This document shows, piece after piece, positions 37,871-48,656 of a stretch of 64,000 nt of DNA. The position numbers and the translations under genes are program-made. Source of the stretch: Isoptericola dokdonensis DS-3 (lineage in GTDB: Bacteria; Actinomycetota; Actinomycetes; Actinomycetales; Cellulomonadaceae); contig NZ_CP014209.1 of assembly GCF_001636295.1 (NCBI RefSeq), forward strand, positions 2,542,001-2,606,000, read 5' to 3'. The notes below the pieces were generated by a model. That model worked only from the letters and a program-made list of their open reading frames with translations, searched no databases and had not been told where the DNA came from. Each line of letters opens with the position of its first letter. The stretch's first letter is position 1.

Positions 37871-38293
37871 TCAGTCGGGCGGCGCGAGGCGCGCCGCGAG
37901 GGTCTCGACGATCGGGACGTCACCGTCGAGCCAGTCGACGGTCCACAGGGCGTCGTGCGCGAGCCACTCGAGGGCGTCGTGCTCGACGAGGGGGACGGGG
38001 TCACCCTGGTCGACGGTGGCGAACCACAGACGCATGACGTGCCGGTCGGTGATGAACCAGCCGCCGTCGTCGGGGCCGACGATCTCGTCGCCGAGGGTGA
38101 CGGTGACGCCGAGCTCCTCGCGGATCTCGCGGTGGACGGCGTCGACGGGGGCCTCGCCCGGTTCGGCCTTGCCGCCGGGGAACTCCCACCGGCCGGCGAG
38201 CTCTGCCGGGCGGGAGCGGCGCGCGGCGAGCAGGCGGGTGGGGCGGTGCAGCGAGTCGACGATCGCCGTGGCGACCACGAGGCGTCGGGTCAT
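37871..38293 (-). CDS. NUDIX hydrolase (MutT-like)
   Basis: 140-residue NUDIX pyrophosphohydrolase. The full Nudix box is seen as G(x5)E(x7)REIREELGV within GKAEPGEAPVDAVHREIREE, near residues 43-64, and the preceding RPAELAGRWEFPGG is typical of MutT-type 8-oxo-dGTP sanitising enzymes. Other nucleoside diphosphate-X substrates are possible. It is separated from the upstream LuxR-type gene by a strong hairpin terminator. Confidence 0.9.
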   Translation of the reverse strand: MTRRLVVATAIVDSLHRPTRLLAARRSRPAELAGRWEFPGGKAEPGEAPVDAVHREIREELGVTVTLGDEIVGPDDGGWFITDRHVMRLWFATVDQGDPVPLVEHDALEWLAHDALWTVDWLDGDVPIVETLAARLAPPD

Positions 38294-38346
38294 GGGCGCG
38301 AGTCTGCCATCCGGCAGGTCACCGCCCCGTCTCTGTCCGGGGACGA

Positions 38347-38392
38347 CACGAGCCCTGCCACCGACATCCCCCGAGTGGTGACAGGGCTCGTG
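38347..38392 (-). terminator. strong hairpin terminator downstream of the LuxR-type gene
   Basis: CACGAGCCCTGCCACC (38347-38362) and GGTGACAGGGCTCGTG (38377-38392) form a 16-bp stem with one mismatch and a 14-base loop. It lies just past the stop of the minus-strand luxR-type gene and before the NUDIX gene. No long T-tract follows, as usual in this GC range. Confidence 0.75.
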
Positions 38393-38405
38393 ACCGTGAC
38401 AAGTG

Positions 38406-38639
38406 TCAGAACTGGCGGATCCCCGCCTCCTCGGCCCAGGCGACCGCGTCGGCGCGGGTCGAGACCCCGAGCTTGCGGTAGACGCTGCGCACCTGCGACT
38501 TCACCGTGTTCCGCGTGACGAAGAGGCGGCTGGCGATCTGCTCGAGGGTCACGTCCTCGGACAGGTTGGACAGCACGACCTGCTCGCGGCGGGTCAGACC
38601 GGGGTTCATGAACGTCCGGTCGAGCTCGATAGCACTCAT
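38406..38639 (-). CDS. stand-alone LuxR/NarL-type HTH protein
   Basis: 77-residue protein consisting almost only of a LuxR-type HTH (LTRREQVVLSNLSEDVTLEQIASRLF, then VTRNTVKSQVRSVYRKLGV). There is no receiver or ligand domain, so activity must depend on level or partner. The ATG at 38639 has GGAGGAAAG upstream, chosen over an earlier ATG. It lies downstream of gcvH on the same strand, 250 bases away. That gap (38640-38888) holds two small hairpins (38764-38780; 38749-38763), possible terminators of the gcv operon, and an AT-rich stretch at 38862-38880 that may be the promoter. Confidence 0.82.
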   Translation of the reverse strand: MSAIELDRTFMNPGLTRREQVVLSNLSEDVTLEQIASRLFVTRNTVKSQVRSVYRKLGVSTRADAVAWAEEAGIRQF

Positions 38640-38888
38640 CGTTCTTTCCTCCATCGACAGGCGCCGACCGGTGTTCGGTCGACCTGGGGATCTGCCGTCA
38701 CGGGGAGAGAGTGCGAAGGCGGGGGTTCATGACGCGGATCACGTCGGCGAGTTTTCGCCTCGCGACGCCGCGAAGGCGTCACAAGGCGCCCCGGGCACAC
38801 GACGACCCGGCATCGTCGCAGGTCAGCGGGCTGACGAACGCGTTGCCGGGTCGACGCGAAACTTACATCACGATATGGTCACGGACGC

Positions 38889-39257
38889 TCAGGCGGTGTG
38901 CTGGGCGTACTCCTCGGCGCTGAGGAGCTGACCCTCGCCCGACACCTCCACCTTGAACAGCCAGCCCGCGCCGAACGGGTCGGCGTTGACCACGGCCGGG
39001 TCGTCGACGGCGGCCGTGTTGACCTCGACCACCGTGCCCGACACCGGCGAGTACAGCTCCGAGACGGACTTGGTGGACTCGATCTCGCCGACGACGGTGC
39101 CCGCCTCGATCGTCGCGCCCACCTCCGGCAGCTCGAGGTAGACGACGTCGCCGAGCGCGTCGGCGGCCACCGACGTCACGCCGACGGTGGCGGGGGACGC
39201 GCCGTCGATCCACTCGTGCTCGACGGAGTAGCGCAGGTTCGCGGGGAAGTCGGCCAT
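38889..39257 (-). CDS. gcvH: glycine cleavage system H protein
   Basis: 122-residue lipoyl carrier of the glycine cleavage complex; it shuttles the aminomethyl intermediate between P, T and L proteins. The lipoylation site is the Lys in [15 protein letters not shown] (about residue 62). The N-terminal [10 protein letters not shown] and the terminal [15 protein letters not shown] are standard. Third gene of the gcvP-gcvT-gcvH operon; a GAGGAG ribosome-binding site precedes the ATG. The L protein (lpd) is not in the window. Confidence 0.97.
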   Translation of the reverse strand: MADFPANLRYSVEHEWIDGASPATVGVTSVAADALGDVVYLELPEVGATIEAGTVVGEIESTKSVSELYSPVSGTVVEVNTAAVDDPAVVNADPFGAGWLFKVEVSGEGQLLSAEEYAQHTA

Positions 39258-39305
39258 GATCAGGGCTCCTCTACGGGGAAGTTTGCGAAGGGTCGGGGAC
39301 GTGGC

Positions 39306-40469
39306 TCAGCCACGACGGTAGAACGGCAGCGCCACGACGACGAACGGTTCGGCCCGCCCGCGCACGTCCACGGCGAGCTCGGTGCCCTCGGCGGACACCT
39401 CGGGCGTCACGTACGCCATCGCGACCGGGCTGCCGAGCGTGGGCGACGGGGCACCGGAGGTGACCGTGCCGACCTGCGGGCCGGCCGCGCCGTCGGCGCC
39501 GGGACGCACCACGGGGTACCCGGCGCGGGCCGGCCGCCGTCCGGTGCCCCGCAGGCCCACCAGCACGCGCGCCGGCGCGCTGTCCTTGCGGGCGGCCAGC
39601 GCCTCCCGGCCGACGAACTCCACGGGCGTGCCGTCGTCGGACGTCTTGTCGAGGCGCACGACGCGCCCCAGGCCCGCCTCGAACGGCGTGGTGGTCGTGT
39701 CGAGCTCGTGCCCGTACAGCGGCATGCCCGCCTCGAGGCGCAGCGAGTCCCGGGCGGACAGCCCGGCCGGGACCAGCCCGTACGGCTCCCCCGCGGCCAG
39801 GAACGCGCGCCACAGCGCGACGGCGTGCGGCACGTCGACCCACACCTCGAAGCCGTCCTCGCCGGTGTAGCCGGTGCGGCCCACCAGCACGGTCTCGTCG
39901 CCGAACCGCATGCCCAGGCAGGCGTAGTAGCGCAGGTCGTCCAGCGCGGTCCCGCCGGAGATCTCGTCGTCCTCGACCAGGACGGCGCGCAGGATCTCCT
40001 CGGCGCGGGGGCCTTGCACGGCGATCAGCGCCTGGCTCGCGGAGATGTCGCGGACCTGCGCGTCGAACCCGGCGGCACGCTCCAGCAGCGCCACGAGCAC
40101 CGTGGCGGCGTTCGCGGCGTTGGCGACGACGAAGTACTCCCCCGGCGCGACGTGGTAGACGATGAGGTCGTCCAGCACTCCCCCGTCCGCGGCGCAGATC
40201 ATCGTGTACCGGGCACGCATGACGGCCAGGCCCGACAGGTTGCCGACGAGCGCGTGGTCGAGGAAGGCTCCCGCGTCCGGCCCGGTGACGGAGATGCCAC
40301 CCATGTGCGACAGGTCGAACAGCCCCGCGGCCTGACGGACCGCCTGGTGCTCGGCGAGGTCGGACGAGTACCGCAGCGGCATGAGCCAGCCGCCGAACTC
40401 GGTGAGGTTCGCCCCGAGGGCGACGTGCTCGTCGTGCAGGGGGGACAGCGTCTCGCTGGTCTCGGTCAT
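39306..40469 (-). CDS. gcvT: glycine cleavage system aminomethyltransferase (T protein)
   Basis: 387-residue folate-dependent enzyme that releases ammonia from the aminomethyl-H-protein and forms 5,10-methylene-THF. The N-terminus has the TEFGGWLMPLRYSS motif; LFDLSHMG, the catalytic-region YTMICAADGGVLDDLIVY and the substrate loop GRTGYTGEDGFEVWV follow. The C-terminal barrel domain includes VGTVTSGAPSPTLG. Second gene of the operon, 10 bases after gcvP. Confidence 0.97.
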   Translation of the reverse strand: MTETSETLSPLHDEHVALGANLTEFGGWLMPLRYSSDLAEHQAVRQAAGLFDLSHMGGISVTGPDAGAFLDHALVGNLSGLAVMRARYTMICAADGGVLDDLIVYHVAPGEYFVVANAANAATVLVALLERAAGFDAQVRDISASQALIAVQGPRAEEILRAVLVEDDEISGGTALDDLRYYACLGMRFGDETVLVGRTGYTGEDGFEVWVDVPHAVALWRAFLAAGEPYGLVPAGLSARDSLRLEAGMPLYGHELDTTTTPFEAGLGRVVRLDKTSDDGTPVEFVGREALAARKDSAPARVLVGLRGTGRRPARAGYPVVRPGADGAAGPQVGTVTSGAPSPTLGSPVAMAYVTPEVSAEGTELAVDVRGRAEPFVVVALPFYRRG

Positions 40470-40478
40470 GGGGGGTCC

Positions 40479-43355
<2,877 letters not shown>

Positions 43356-43394
43356 GAGGGCGCTCCAGGGTCGGTCGACAGGGGCCCTCCCCGC

Positions 43395-43583
43395 TCTGTC
43401 ATGGGACCTGAGAGTTTGGCCGGGCGCGTCGGCGTCCGGGTTGCCCCGTCGGTGGACCCGCCGTCGCCGACGGATCGCTTTTCAGAGGTGCCTCGCCGTG
43501 ACGGTACTGGGGCCTGAGAGATTCCCGGGGAGGGCTTGCTCCTTCGGCGCTGCCGATCCCTCGGCAGGCTCTCCCGACACGGT
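43395..43583 (-). promoter_or_regulatory. tandem glycine riboswitch upstream of gcvP
   Basis: On the minus strand two glycine-aptamer cores are visible. The first runs from GGGAGAGCCTGCCGAG through GCGCCGAAGGAGCAA to CCCGGGAATCTCTCAGG; the second has CTCTGAAAAGCG, ACGGGGCAACC and AACTCTCAGG near 43405-43420. The GCCGAAGGAGCAA core and repeated CTCTCAGG ends are the family hallmarks. It sits 40-230 bases upstream of gcvP. Glycine binding turns on the operon in known cases. Boundaries are approximate. Nothing further is seen from 43590 to 43720. Confidence 0.93.
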
Positions 43584-43720
43584 TCGAGCGGCTGTGCGGT
43601 TGTGCGGGCGAGTCTACCGGGTCACCTCCGCGTCACCCTGAGCCCTTGCTCGGCCGAGGCTGCGGCTCCGCGCCCGGCGAGCGCTCGTTCCTCACCCTCA
43701 CCGTCCGCTGCACCACCGCC

Positions 43721-44629
43721 TCAGCCGAGGTCGAGCTCGCGGGCGACGTCCACCATCGCGTCGACCACGGCGCGCACCGCCGGTCCGGGCTCGTGCCGGG
43801 TCGAGCGGTGCCGGGCCACGATGCGCCGCGATCCGAGGCCGGGCAGCGCGACGATCTGGGTTCCCTCGGGCGGCTCGGAGCGGCGCACGGCGAGCGCCGG
43901 GAGCATGGCGAGGCCCTGACCGGCGCCGACGAGCGCCAGCGCGGTGTCGAAGTCGAAGAACGAGTGCCGCACCTCCAGGGAGGTGCCGAGGGTGCGGCCG
44001 AGGCGGCGGAGCGCGAGGTCGGCGGCGGTGTTCGGCATGGCGCCCACCCACGGCATGTCGCGCAGGTCGTCGATCCGTTCGGGCGTGGGCAGGCTGAGCG
44101 GCACGACGAGCAGCCACGGCTCGTCGACGAGGGGCACGTCGTGGGAGCCGCGCGGGGCGGGGGAGTCGACGTCGACGTCGCGCTCCAGCAGCACCATGTC
44201 GAGGTCGCCGGCGCGCAGCATCCGCAGGGAGTCGGCGGGCTCGTGCTCGCGGACGTCGACGGTGACGCCGGGGTACTGCTCGGCGAGCGTCCCGAGGAGC
44301 GGGGCGACGACCGCACGGATCGCCGACTGGAAGGCGCCGATGGCGACGGAACCGGTCACGCCCTCGCCCAGGTTGGCGATGGCCTGACGCGCCTCGAGCA
44401 GCTCGGACTCGATCCGCTCGGCGGCGTCGGCGAGGACCCGGCCGGCCGGGGTGAGGGTGACGCCGCGAGGCCCTCGGTCGAGGACGGGGAAGCCCTCCTC
44501 ACGCTCCAGACGGGCGATTTGCTGAGACACCGCGGACGGGGTCACATGCAGAAGATCTGCTGCCGCGAGCACGCCCCCGGCACGGTGCACGGCAAGGAGA
44601 AAGGCAAGTCTTCGTGGGTCCGCAGCCAT
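43721..44629 (-). CDS. LysR family transcriptional regulator
   Basis: 302-residue regulator. The N-terminal winged HTH holds LLHVTPSAVSQQIARLE (about residues 27-45), followed by the LysR hinge and a two-lobed periplasmic-binding-like effector domain (from about residue 90, SVAIGAFQSAIRAVV). The effector is unknown. The ATG has TAGCAT exactly 6 bases upstream, a leaderless arrangement. It is divergent from the small membrane protein gene at 44808, a possible target. Confidence 0.9.
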   Translation of the reverse strand: MAADPRRLAFLLAVHRAGGVLAAADLLHVTPSAVSQQIARLEREEGFPVLDRGPRGVTLTPAGRVLADAAERIESELLEARQAIANLGEGVTGSVAIGAFQSAIRAVVAPLLGTLAEQYPGVTVDVREHEPADSLRMLRAGDLDMVLLERDVDVDSPAPRGSHDVPLVDEPWLLVVPLSLPTPERIDDLRDMPWVGAMPNTAADLALRRLGRTLGTSLEVRHSFFDFDTALALVGAGQGLAMLPALAVRRSEPPEGTQIVALPGLGSRRIVARHRSTRHEPGPAVRAVVDAMVDVARELDLG

Positions 44630-44807
44630 GTAGCGATGCTAACTCCCGTTCGGAGAAGCATGAAATTGTGCTGAACGAAAATCTGCCGCACCATGGACGC
44701 AGCGCAGGCTCCGGGGACCACCCCGGAGGAACCCGGCTCCCGGGACCCTGCGCCTCCCCCTACCCCTGCCCTGGCAGCCTGCTGCCACCGTCGTGCCCGG
44801 AGCCAAG

Positions 44808-45290
44808 ATGTCCCCCACCCTGCTCACCGTGATCACCGTCCTCGGCTGGATCGGCGCCGCCGCCGGTCTGGTCGCCTATGCCCAGGTGAGCCGGGGCCGC
44901 TGGACATCGAGCTCGTCGGCCTTCCAGGCCACCAACATCGTGGCCGCGATCCTCATGTGCGTCGTCGCGGGCGTCAACGGGGTGTGGCCCTCGGCCGCCG
45001 CCAACGTCGCGTGGATCGTCATCGGCATCCAGACCCTCCTCATGGCGCAGCGCGCCCGCCTCGCCGAGCAGCAGGCCGCCACCGCCACCGCCGGGACCGT
45101 GGCCGTCGAGCCCGCCGTGGTCTCCGTCGTCGAGCTCGACCTGCCCCTCGTCGAGACGCCGCTCGACCTCGCGACGGCCGAGCGCGTCGCCGAGTCGGTC
45201 ACCCTCACCGGTGCCCTGCCGGTCGTCACGCCGTCGGTCACGACCGAGACCGCGCCGTCGGCGCTCCGCGTCCCGGCCACGGTCGCCTGA
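44808..45290 (+). CDS. CBU_0592-like membrane protein
   Basis: 160-residue membrane protein with three hydrophobic helices (about residues 5-25, 42-60, 65-82), then a long Ala/Thr/Val-rich, acidic tail. The core GWIGAAAGLVAYAQVSRGRW, then FQATNIVAA, resembles the small CBU_0592-type membrane domain; function unknown. The ATG at 44808 is preferred because GGAG lies before it; a GTG five codons earlier is possible. Divergent from the LysR gene. Confidence 0.68.
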   Translation: MSPTLLTVITVLGWIGAAAGLVAYAQVSRGRWTSSSSAFQATNIVAAILMCVVAGVNGVWPSAAANVAWIVIGIQTLLMAQRARLAEQQAATATAGTVAVEPAVVSVVELDLPLVETPLDLATAERVAESVTLTGALPVVTPSVTTETAPSALRVPATVA

Positions 45291-45387
45291 CCGGCAGGTC
45301 CCCGCGCCCCGCACGCCCCGCCGTCCGTCCGGACCGCGGGGTGTCGGCGTCCCCGGAACAGCCCGGGTCGGCCCGGTTCAGCCGCCG

Positions 45388-46563
45388 TCAGCACTCGAGG
45401 GTCGCCTGCCAGGCGACGATCCGGTCCACGGCCCGCGCGACGACGTCCGGCGCCGCCGCGAACGACAGCCGCACCCAGTCCCGGCCGCGCTCGGCGTCGA
45501 AGTCGGTGCCCGGCGTGATGGCGACGTCCGCCTCGGCGAGCAGCCGCGCGCAGTAGGTGACGGCGTCGAGGCCGAACCGCGACACGTTCCCGTACAGGTA
45601 GAACGCGCCGTCGGCGGGTGCGACGGGCCGCCAGCCGAGCTCGTCGACGCGGTCCAGCAGCGCGGCCCGCGACGCGGCGTACGCGGCGACGTTCTCCGCG
45701 GCCGCGGCGTAGCCCGCAGGGGTGAACGCGGCGATGCCGGCGTGCTGGGCGAGCGCCGGGGGAGACAGGGCCACGTTGCCCGCCAGCGCGTCCACCGGCC
45801 CGACCAGCTCGTCCGGCAGCACCAGCCAGCCGAGCCGCCAGCCCGTCATCGCCCAGTACTTCGAGAACGAGTTGACGACGACGGCCCCGCGGTCGGTGTA
45901 CGAGGCGGCGGTGGACTGCTGGACGTCGTCGGTGTACGCGATGCCGTGGTAGATCTCGTCGCTGATCAGCCGCACGTCGTGGTCGGCGCACCAGCCGGCG
46001 ATCGCGTCGAGCTCGGCCGGCGTGATCATCGTGCCGGTCGGGTTCGCGGGGGAGGCCACGACGACCCCGTCCAGCCCGCCGCCGTAGTACGCCTCCATGA
46101 GCTGCGAGACCGTCGGCTGGTACCGGGTCTGCGGGCCGCAGTCGAGCTCCACGACCTCGCACCCCAGCGCCGACAGGATGTTCTTGTACGCCGGGTAGCC
46201 GGGGCGGGCGAGCGCCACCCGGTCGCCGACGTCGAACGCCGCGAGGAACGCCAGCACGAACCCGCCGCTGGACCCGGTGGTGACGGCGATGCGCGCCGGG
46301 TCCACCTCGACGTCGTACCAGCGGCGGTAGTGCCCGGCGATCTCGGCGCGCAGCGCGGGCACGCCCATCGCCTCGGTGTACCCGAGGTCCGCGCCGCGCA
46401 GCAGGTCGGCCGCGCGCTCGCGCACCACGTCGGACGCGCCCGTCGACGGCTCGCCCGCGCACAGGTTGAGCACGTCGTGCCCGGCGGCGCGCCGCGAGTT
46501 CGCGGCGGCGAGCACCTCCATCACGGCGAACGGGGGCACGTGGCTGCGGCGCGACACCTTCAT
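45388..46563 (-). CDS. PLP-dependent aminotransferase, class I/II
   Basis: 391-residue fold-type-I aminotransferase. The N-terminal AGEPSTGASDVV, the GSSGGFVLAFLAAFD cofactor-phosphate loop, ASPANPTGTMITPAEL with the Asn/Pro signature, DEIYHG with the pyridine-binding Asp and the Schiff-base Lys in NSFSKYWAMTGWRLGW are all in place. The AspC/AlaT-like group; the amino donor cannot be told. It is divergent from the NIF3-like gene (72 bases). Confidence 0.9.
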   Translation of the reverse strand: MKVSRRSHVPPFAVMEVLAAANSRRAAGHDVLNLCAGEPSTGASDVVRERAADLLRGADLGYTEAMGVPALRAEIAGHYRRWYDVEVDPARIAVTTGSSGGFVLAFLAAFDVGDRVALARPGYPAYKNILSALGCEVVELDCGPQTRYQPTVSQLMEAYYGGGLDGVVVASPANPTGTMITPAELDAIAGWCADHDVRLISDEIYHGIAYTDDVQQSTAASYTDRGAVVVNSFSKYWAMTGWRLGWLVLPDELVGPVDALAGNVALSPPALAQHAGIAAFTPAGYAAAAENVAAYAASRAALLDRVDELGWRPVAPADGAFYLYGNVSRFGLDAVTYCARLLAEADVAITPGTDFDAERGRDWVRLSFAAAPDVVARAVDRIVAWQATLEC

Positions 46564-46635
46564 GCGCCCATCATGCCCGCCCCGAGCCGCGCCGCGGGGG
46601 CGCCGGCCGGCGGCGCGCGGGTAGCGTGGACACCC

Positions 46636-47439
46636 GTGACGACGACGACGGCGGGCGACCTGGTCGCCCGCGCCACCGCGGCCCTGGGCGTGGCGGCCCG
46701 CCCCACCACCGTCGACGGCATCGACGCCGGCGACCCGGACGCTCGCGTGACAGGTGTCGCGGTCACGACGCTCGCCACCCTGGAGGTGCTGGAGCGCGCC
46801 GTCGCGGTGGGCGCCAACGTCGTGGTGACGCACGAGCCGCTGTACTACGACCACCAGGGCACGCAGGTGCCCGACCTCGTCGCCGAGGCCGACCCCGTGC
46901 AGGCCGCGAAGGCCGCGTACGTCGCGGCCCACGGTCTGGTGGTGTGGCGGATGCACGACGCGTGGCACGACCGCCGCCCGGACGGCATCGACGAGGGGTT
47001 CGCGCGGGCGCTGGGCTGGACTCTCGACGCCGCCGAGGCGGACCGTGGCACCGCGGTGTGCGACGTGCCGCCGACGACGCTCGGGGCTCTGGCCGGGAAC
47101 ATCGCCGAGACCTTCGGGGCGGACCAGCTGCGGTGCGCGGGCGACCCGCAGGCGCCGGTGCGGCGGGTCGCGCTCGACCTCGGGTTCCGCGGTTTCGCCC
47201 GCAACCGGGCGCTGCTGCGGCGCGACGACGTCGACGTCGTCGTCGTGGGGGAGGCGCACGAGTGGGAGACGGCGTCGTACGCCACCGACGCGGCGCGCGT
47301 GCTCGGCACGGGGCTGGTCGTCGTGGGGCACGTGCCGAGCGAGCAGGCCGGGATGAGCCTGTTCGCGGACCGGCTGCGCGACCTCGTCGACGTGCCCGTG
47401 ACGTTCCTGGCGACGCCGGACCTGCTGCGCGCCGCCTGA
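46636..47439 (+). CDS. NIF3/YbgI-like dinuclear metal protein
   Basis: 267-residue protein of the NIF3 family, which forms ring-shaped hexamers with a two-metal site. VVVTHEPLYY near residue 67 has the first His/Glu ligands; the C-terminal GEAHEWETASYATDAARVLG and GHVPSEQAG supply the others. Function in bacteria is unsettled (GTP cyclohydrolase-like or metal chaperone proposals). The GTG at 46636 is the best start; TAGCGT lies 8 bases upstream. The longer open frame before it is antisense to the aminotransferase. Confidence 0.83.
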   Translation: MTTTTAGDLVARATAALGVAARPTTVDGIDAGDPDARVTGVAVTTLATLEVLERAVAVGANVVVTHEPLYYDHQGTQVPDLVAEADPVQAAKAAYVAAHGLVVWRMHDAWHDRRPDGIDEGFARALGWTLDAAEADRGTAVCDVPPTTLGALAGNIAETFGADQLRCAGDPQAPVRRVALDLGFRGFARNRALLRRDDVDVVVVGEAHEWETASYATDAARVLGTGLVVVGHVPSEQAGMSLFADRLRDLVDVPVTFLATPDLLRAA

Positions 47440-47504
47440 CGCCGCGTCGACGCACCGGCCGCACACCGGTCGCGGCCCGCCCGCGTCCCGCCTAGGTTCG
47501 GGCC

Positions 47505-48572
47505 ATGGAGCCCGCCCCGCCGCCGACGTCGCCCGGCTGGGACCCGGACGTGCTGCCCGGCTTCGAGCAGCGCACCCTGCGGCTGGCCCCCGACTTCGAG
47601 GGCGACGTGGTCGCCACCGTGGTGCGGCGCACCCGGCCGGGCACGGCCGACGGCGTCCCGGACGCACGCACGGACGTGCTGTACGTGCACGGCTGGACGG
47701 ACTACTTCTTCCAGACGCACCTCGCCGACTTCTGGGAACGCCGCGGCGTGCGGTTCCACGCGCTCGACCTGCGCAAGTACGGCCGCAGCATCCGCGAGCA
47801 CCAGACGCCCGGGTTCGTCACGCGGCTGCGCACCTACGACGAGGACGTCGAGGCGGCGCTCGCCCTGATCGGGCACGGCCCCGAGAGCGGCCACGGGCGA
47901 CGGCTGATCCTGCTGGGGCACTCGACCGGCGGGCTCGTGCTCAGCCTGTGGGCCGAGCACCGGCCCGGCCGCGCCGACGCGCTGGTGCTGAACAGCCCGT
48001 GGCTGGAGTTCCAGACCCGCCGGGTGGGCCGCATGGTGCTGGAGCCGGGGATGCGCGCCCAGGCGGCGCTCGCCCCGCGCCGGCAGCTCATGAACGTCGA
48101 CCTCGGCTACTACGTGCGGTCCGTGTCGTCCCGGTTCGACGGCGAGTGGGACATCGACCCCGCCTGGCGTCCCGACGACGGCTGGCGGGCCACCCCCGCG
48201 TGGATGGCGGCCATCTTCTCCGGCCACGACCGGGTCGCCCGCGGCCTGCACATCGACGCCCCCGTGCTCGTGCTGCTGTCCAGCCGCTCCACGGCGCCCC
48301 TGCGCTGGAGCGAGGACATGCTGCGCACCGACACGGTGCTCGACGTCGAGGGCGTCGCCCGCCGCACCGTGCAGCTCGGCCCGCTGGTCATGCTCTGCCG
48401 CGTCGAGGGCGCCCTGCACGACGTCACCCTGTCCGCCGCGCCGGTGCGCGACGTCGTCTGGCGCGAGCTCGACCGGTGGTGGCGCGCCTACGTGCCGCCG
48501 CCCGCGCCGGAGGCGGCCCCCGAGCCGGAGCCCGAGCCGCGCGGGTGGCGGCGCTGGTTCGGGCGCCGCTGA
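47505..48572 (+). CDS. alpha/beta hydrolase (S33-like)
   Basis: 355-residue hydrolase of the serine aminopeptidase S33/monoacylglycerol-lipase-like group. The strand VLYVHGWTDYFFQ gives the oxyanion region, and the nucleophile elbow is GHSTGG (Ser near residue 147). Asp and His follow in the C-terminal half (HDVTLSAAP is the likely His). A charged Pro/Glu-rich tail ends it. The ATG has TAGGTT exactly 6 bases upstream. Substrate unknown. Confidence 0.85.
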   Translation: MEPAPPPTSPGWDPDVLPGFEQRTLRLAPDFEGDVVATVVRRTRPGTADGVPDARTDVLYVHGWTDYFFQTHLADFWERRGVRFHALDLRKYGRSIREHQTPGFVTRLRTYDEDVEAALALIGHGPESGHGRRLILLGHSTGGLVLSLWAEHRPGRADALVLNSPWLEFQTRRVGRMVLEPGMRAQAALAPRRQLMNVDLGYYVRSVSSRFDGEWDIDPAWRPDDGWRATPAWMAAIFSGHDRVARGLHIDAPVLVLLSSRSTAPLRWSEDMLRTDTVLDVEGVARRTVQLGPLVMLCRVEGALHDVTLSAAPVRDVVWRELDRWWRAYVPPPAPEAAPEPEPEPRGWRRWFGRR

Positions 48573-48656
48573 GGCGGTGCTCGCCGGGCGCGACCACGAC
48601 TGTTCTGACAGCGTGTCACCTGGTGTCGCCCGTGATGTCGTCGTGGAGGCTGAGGA

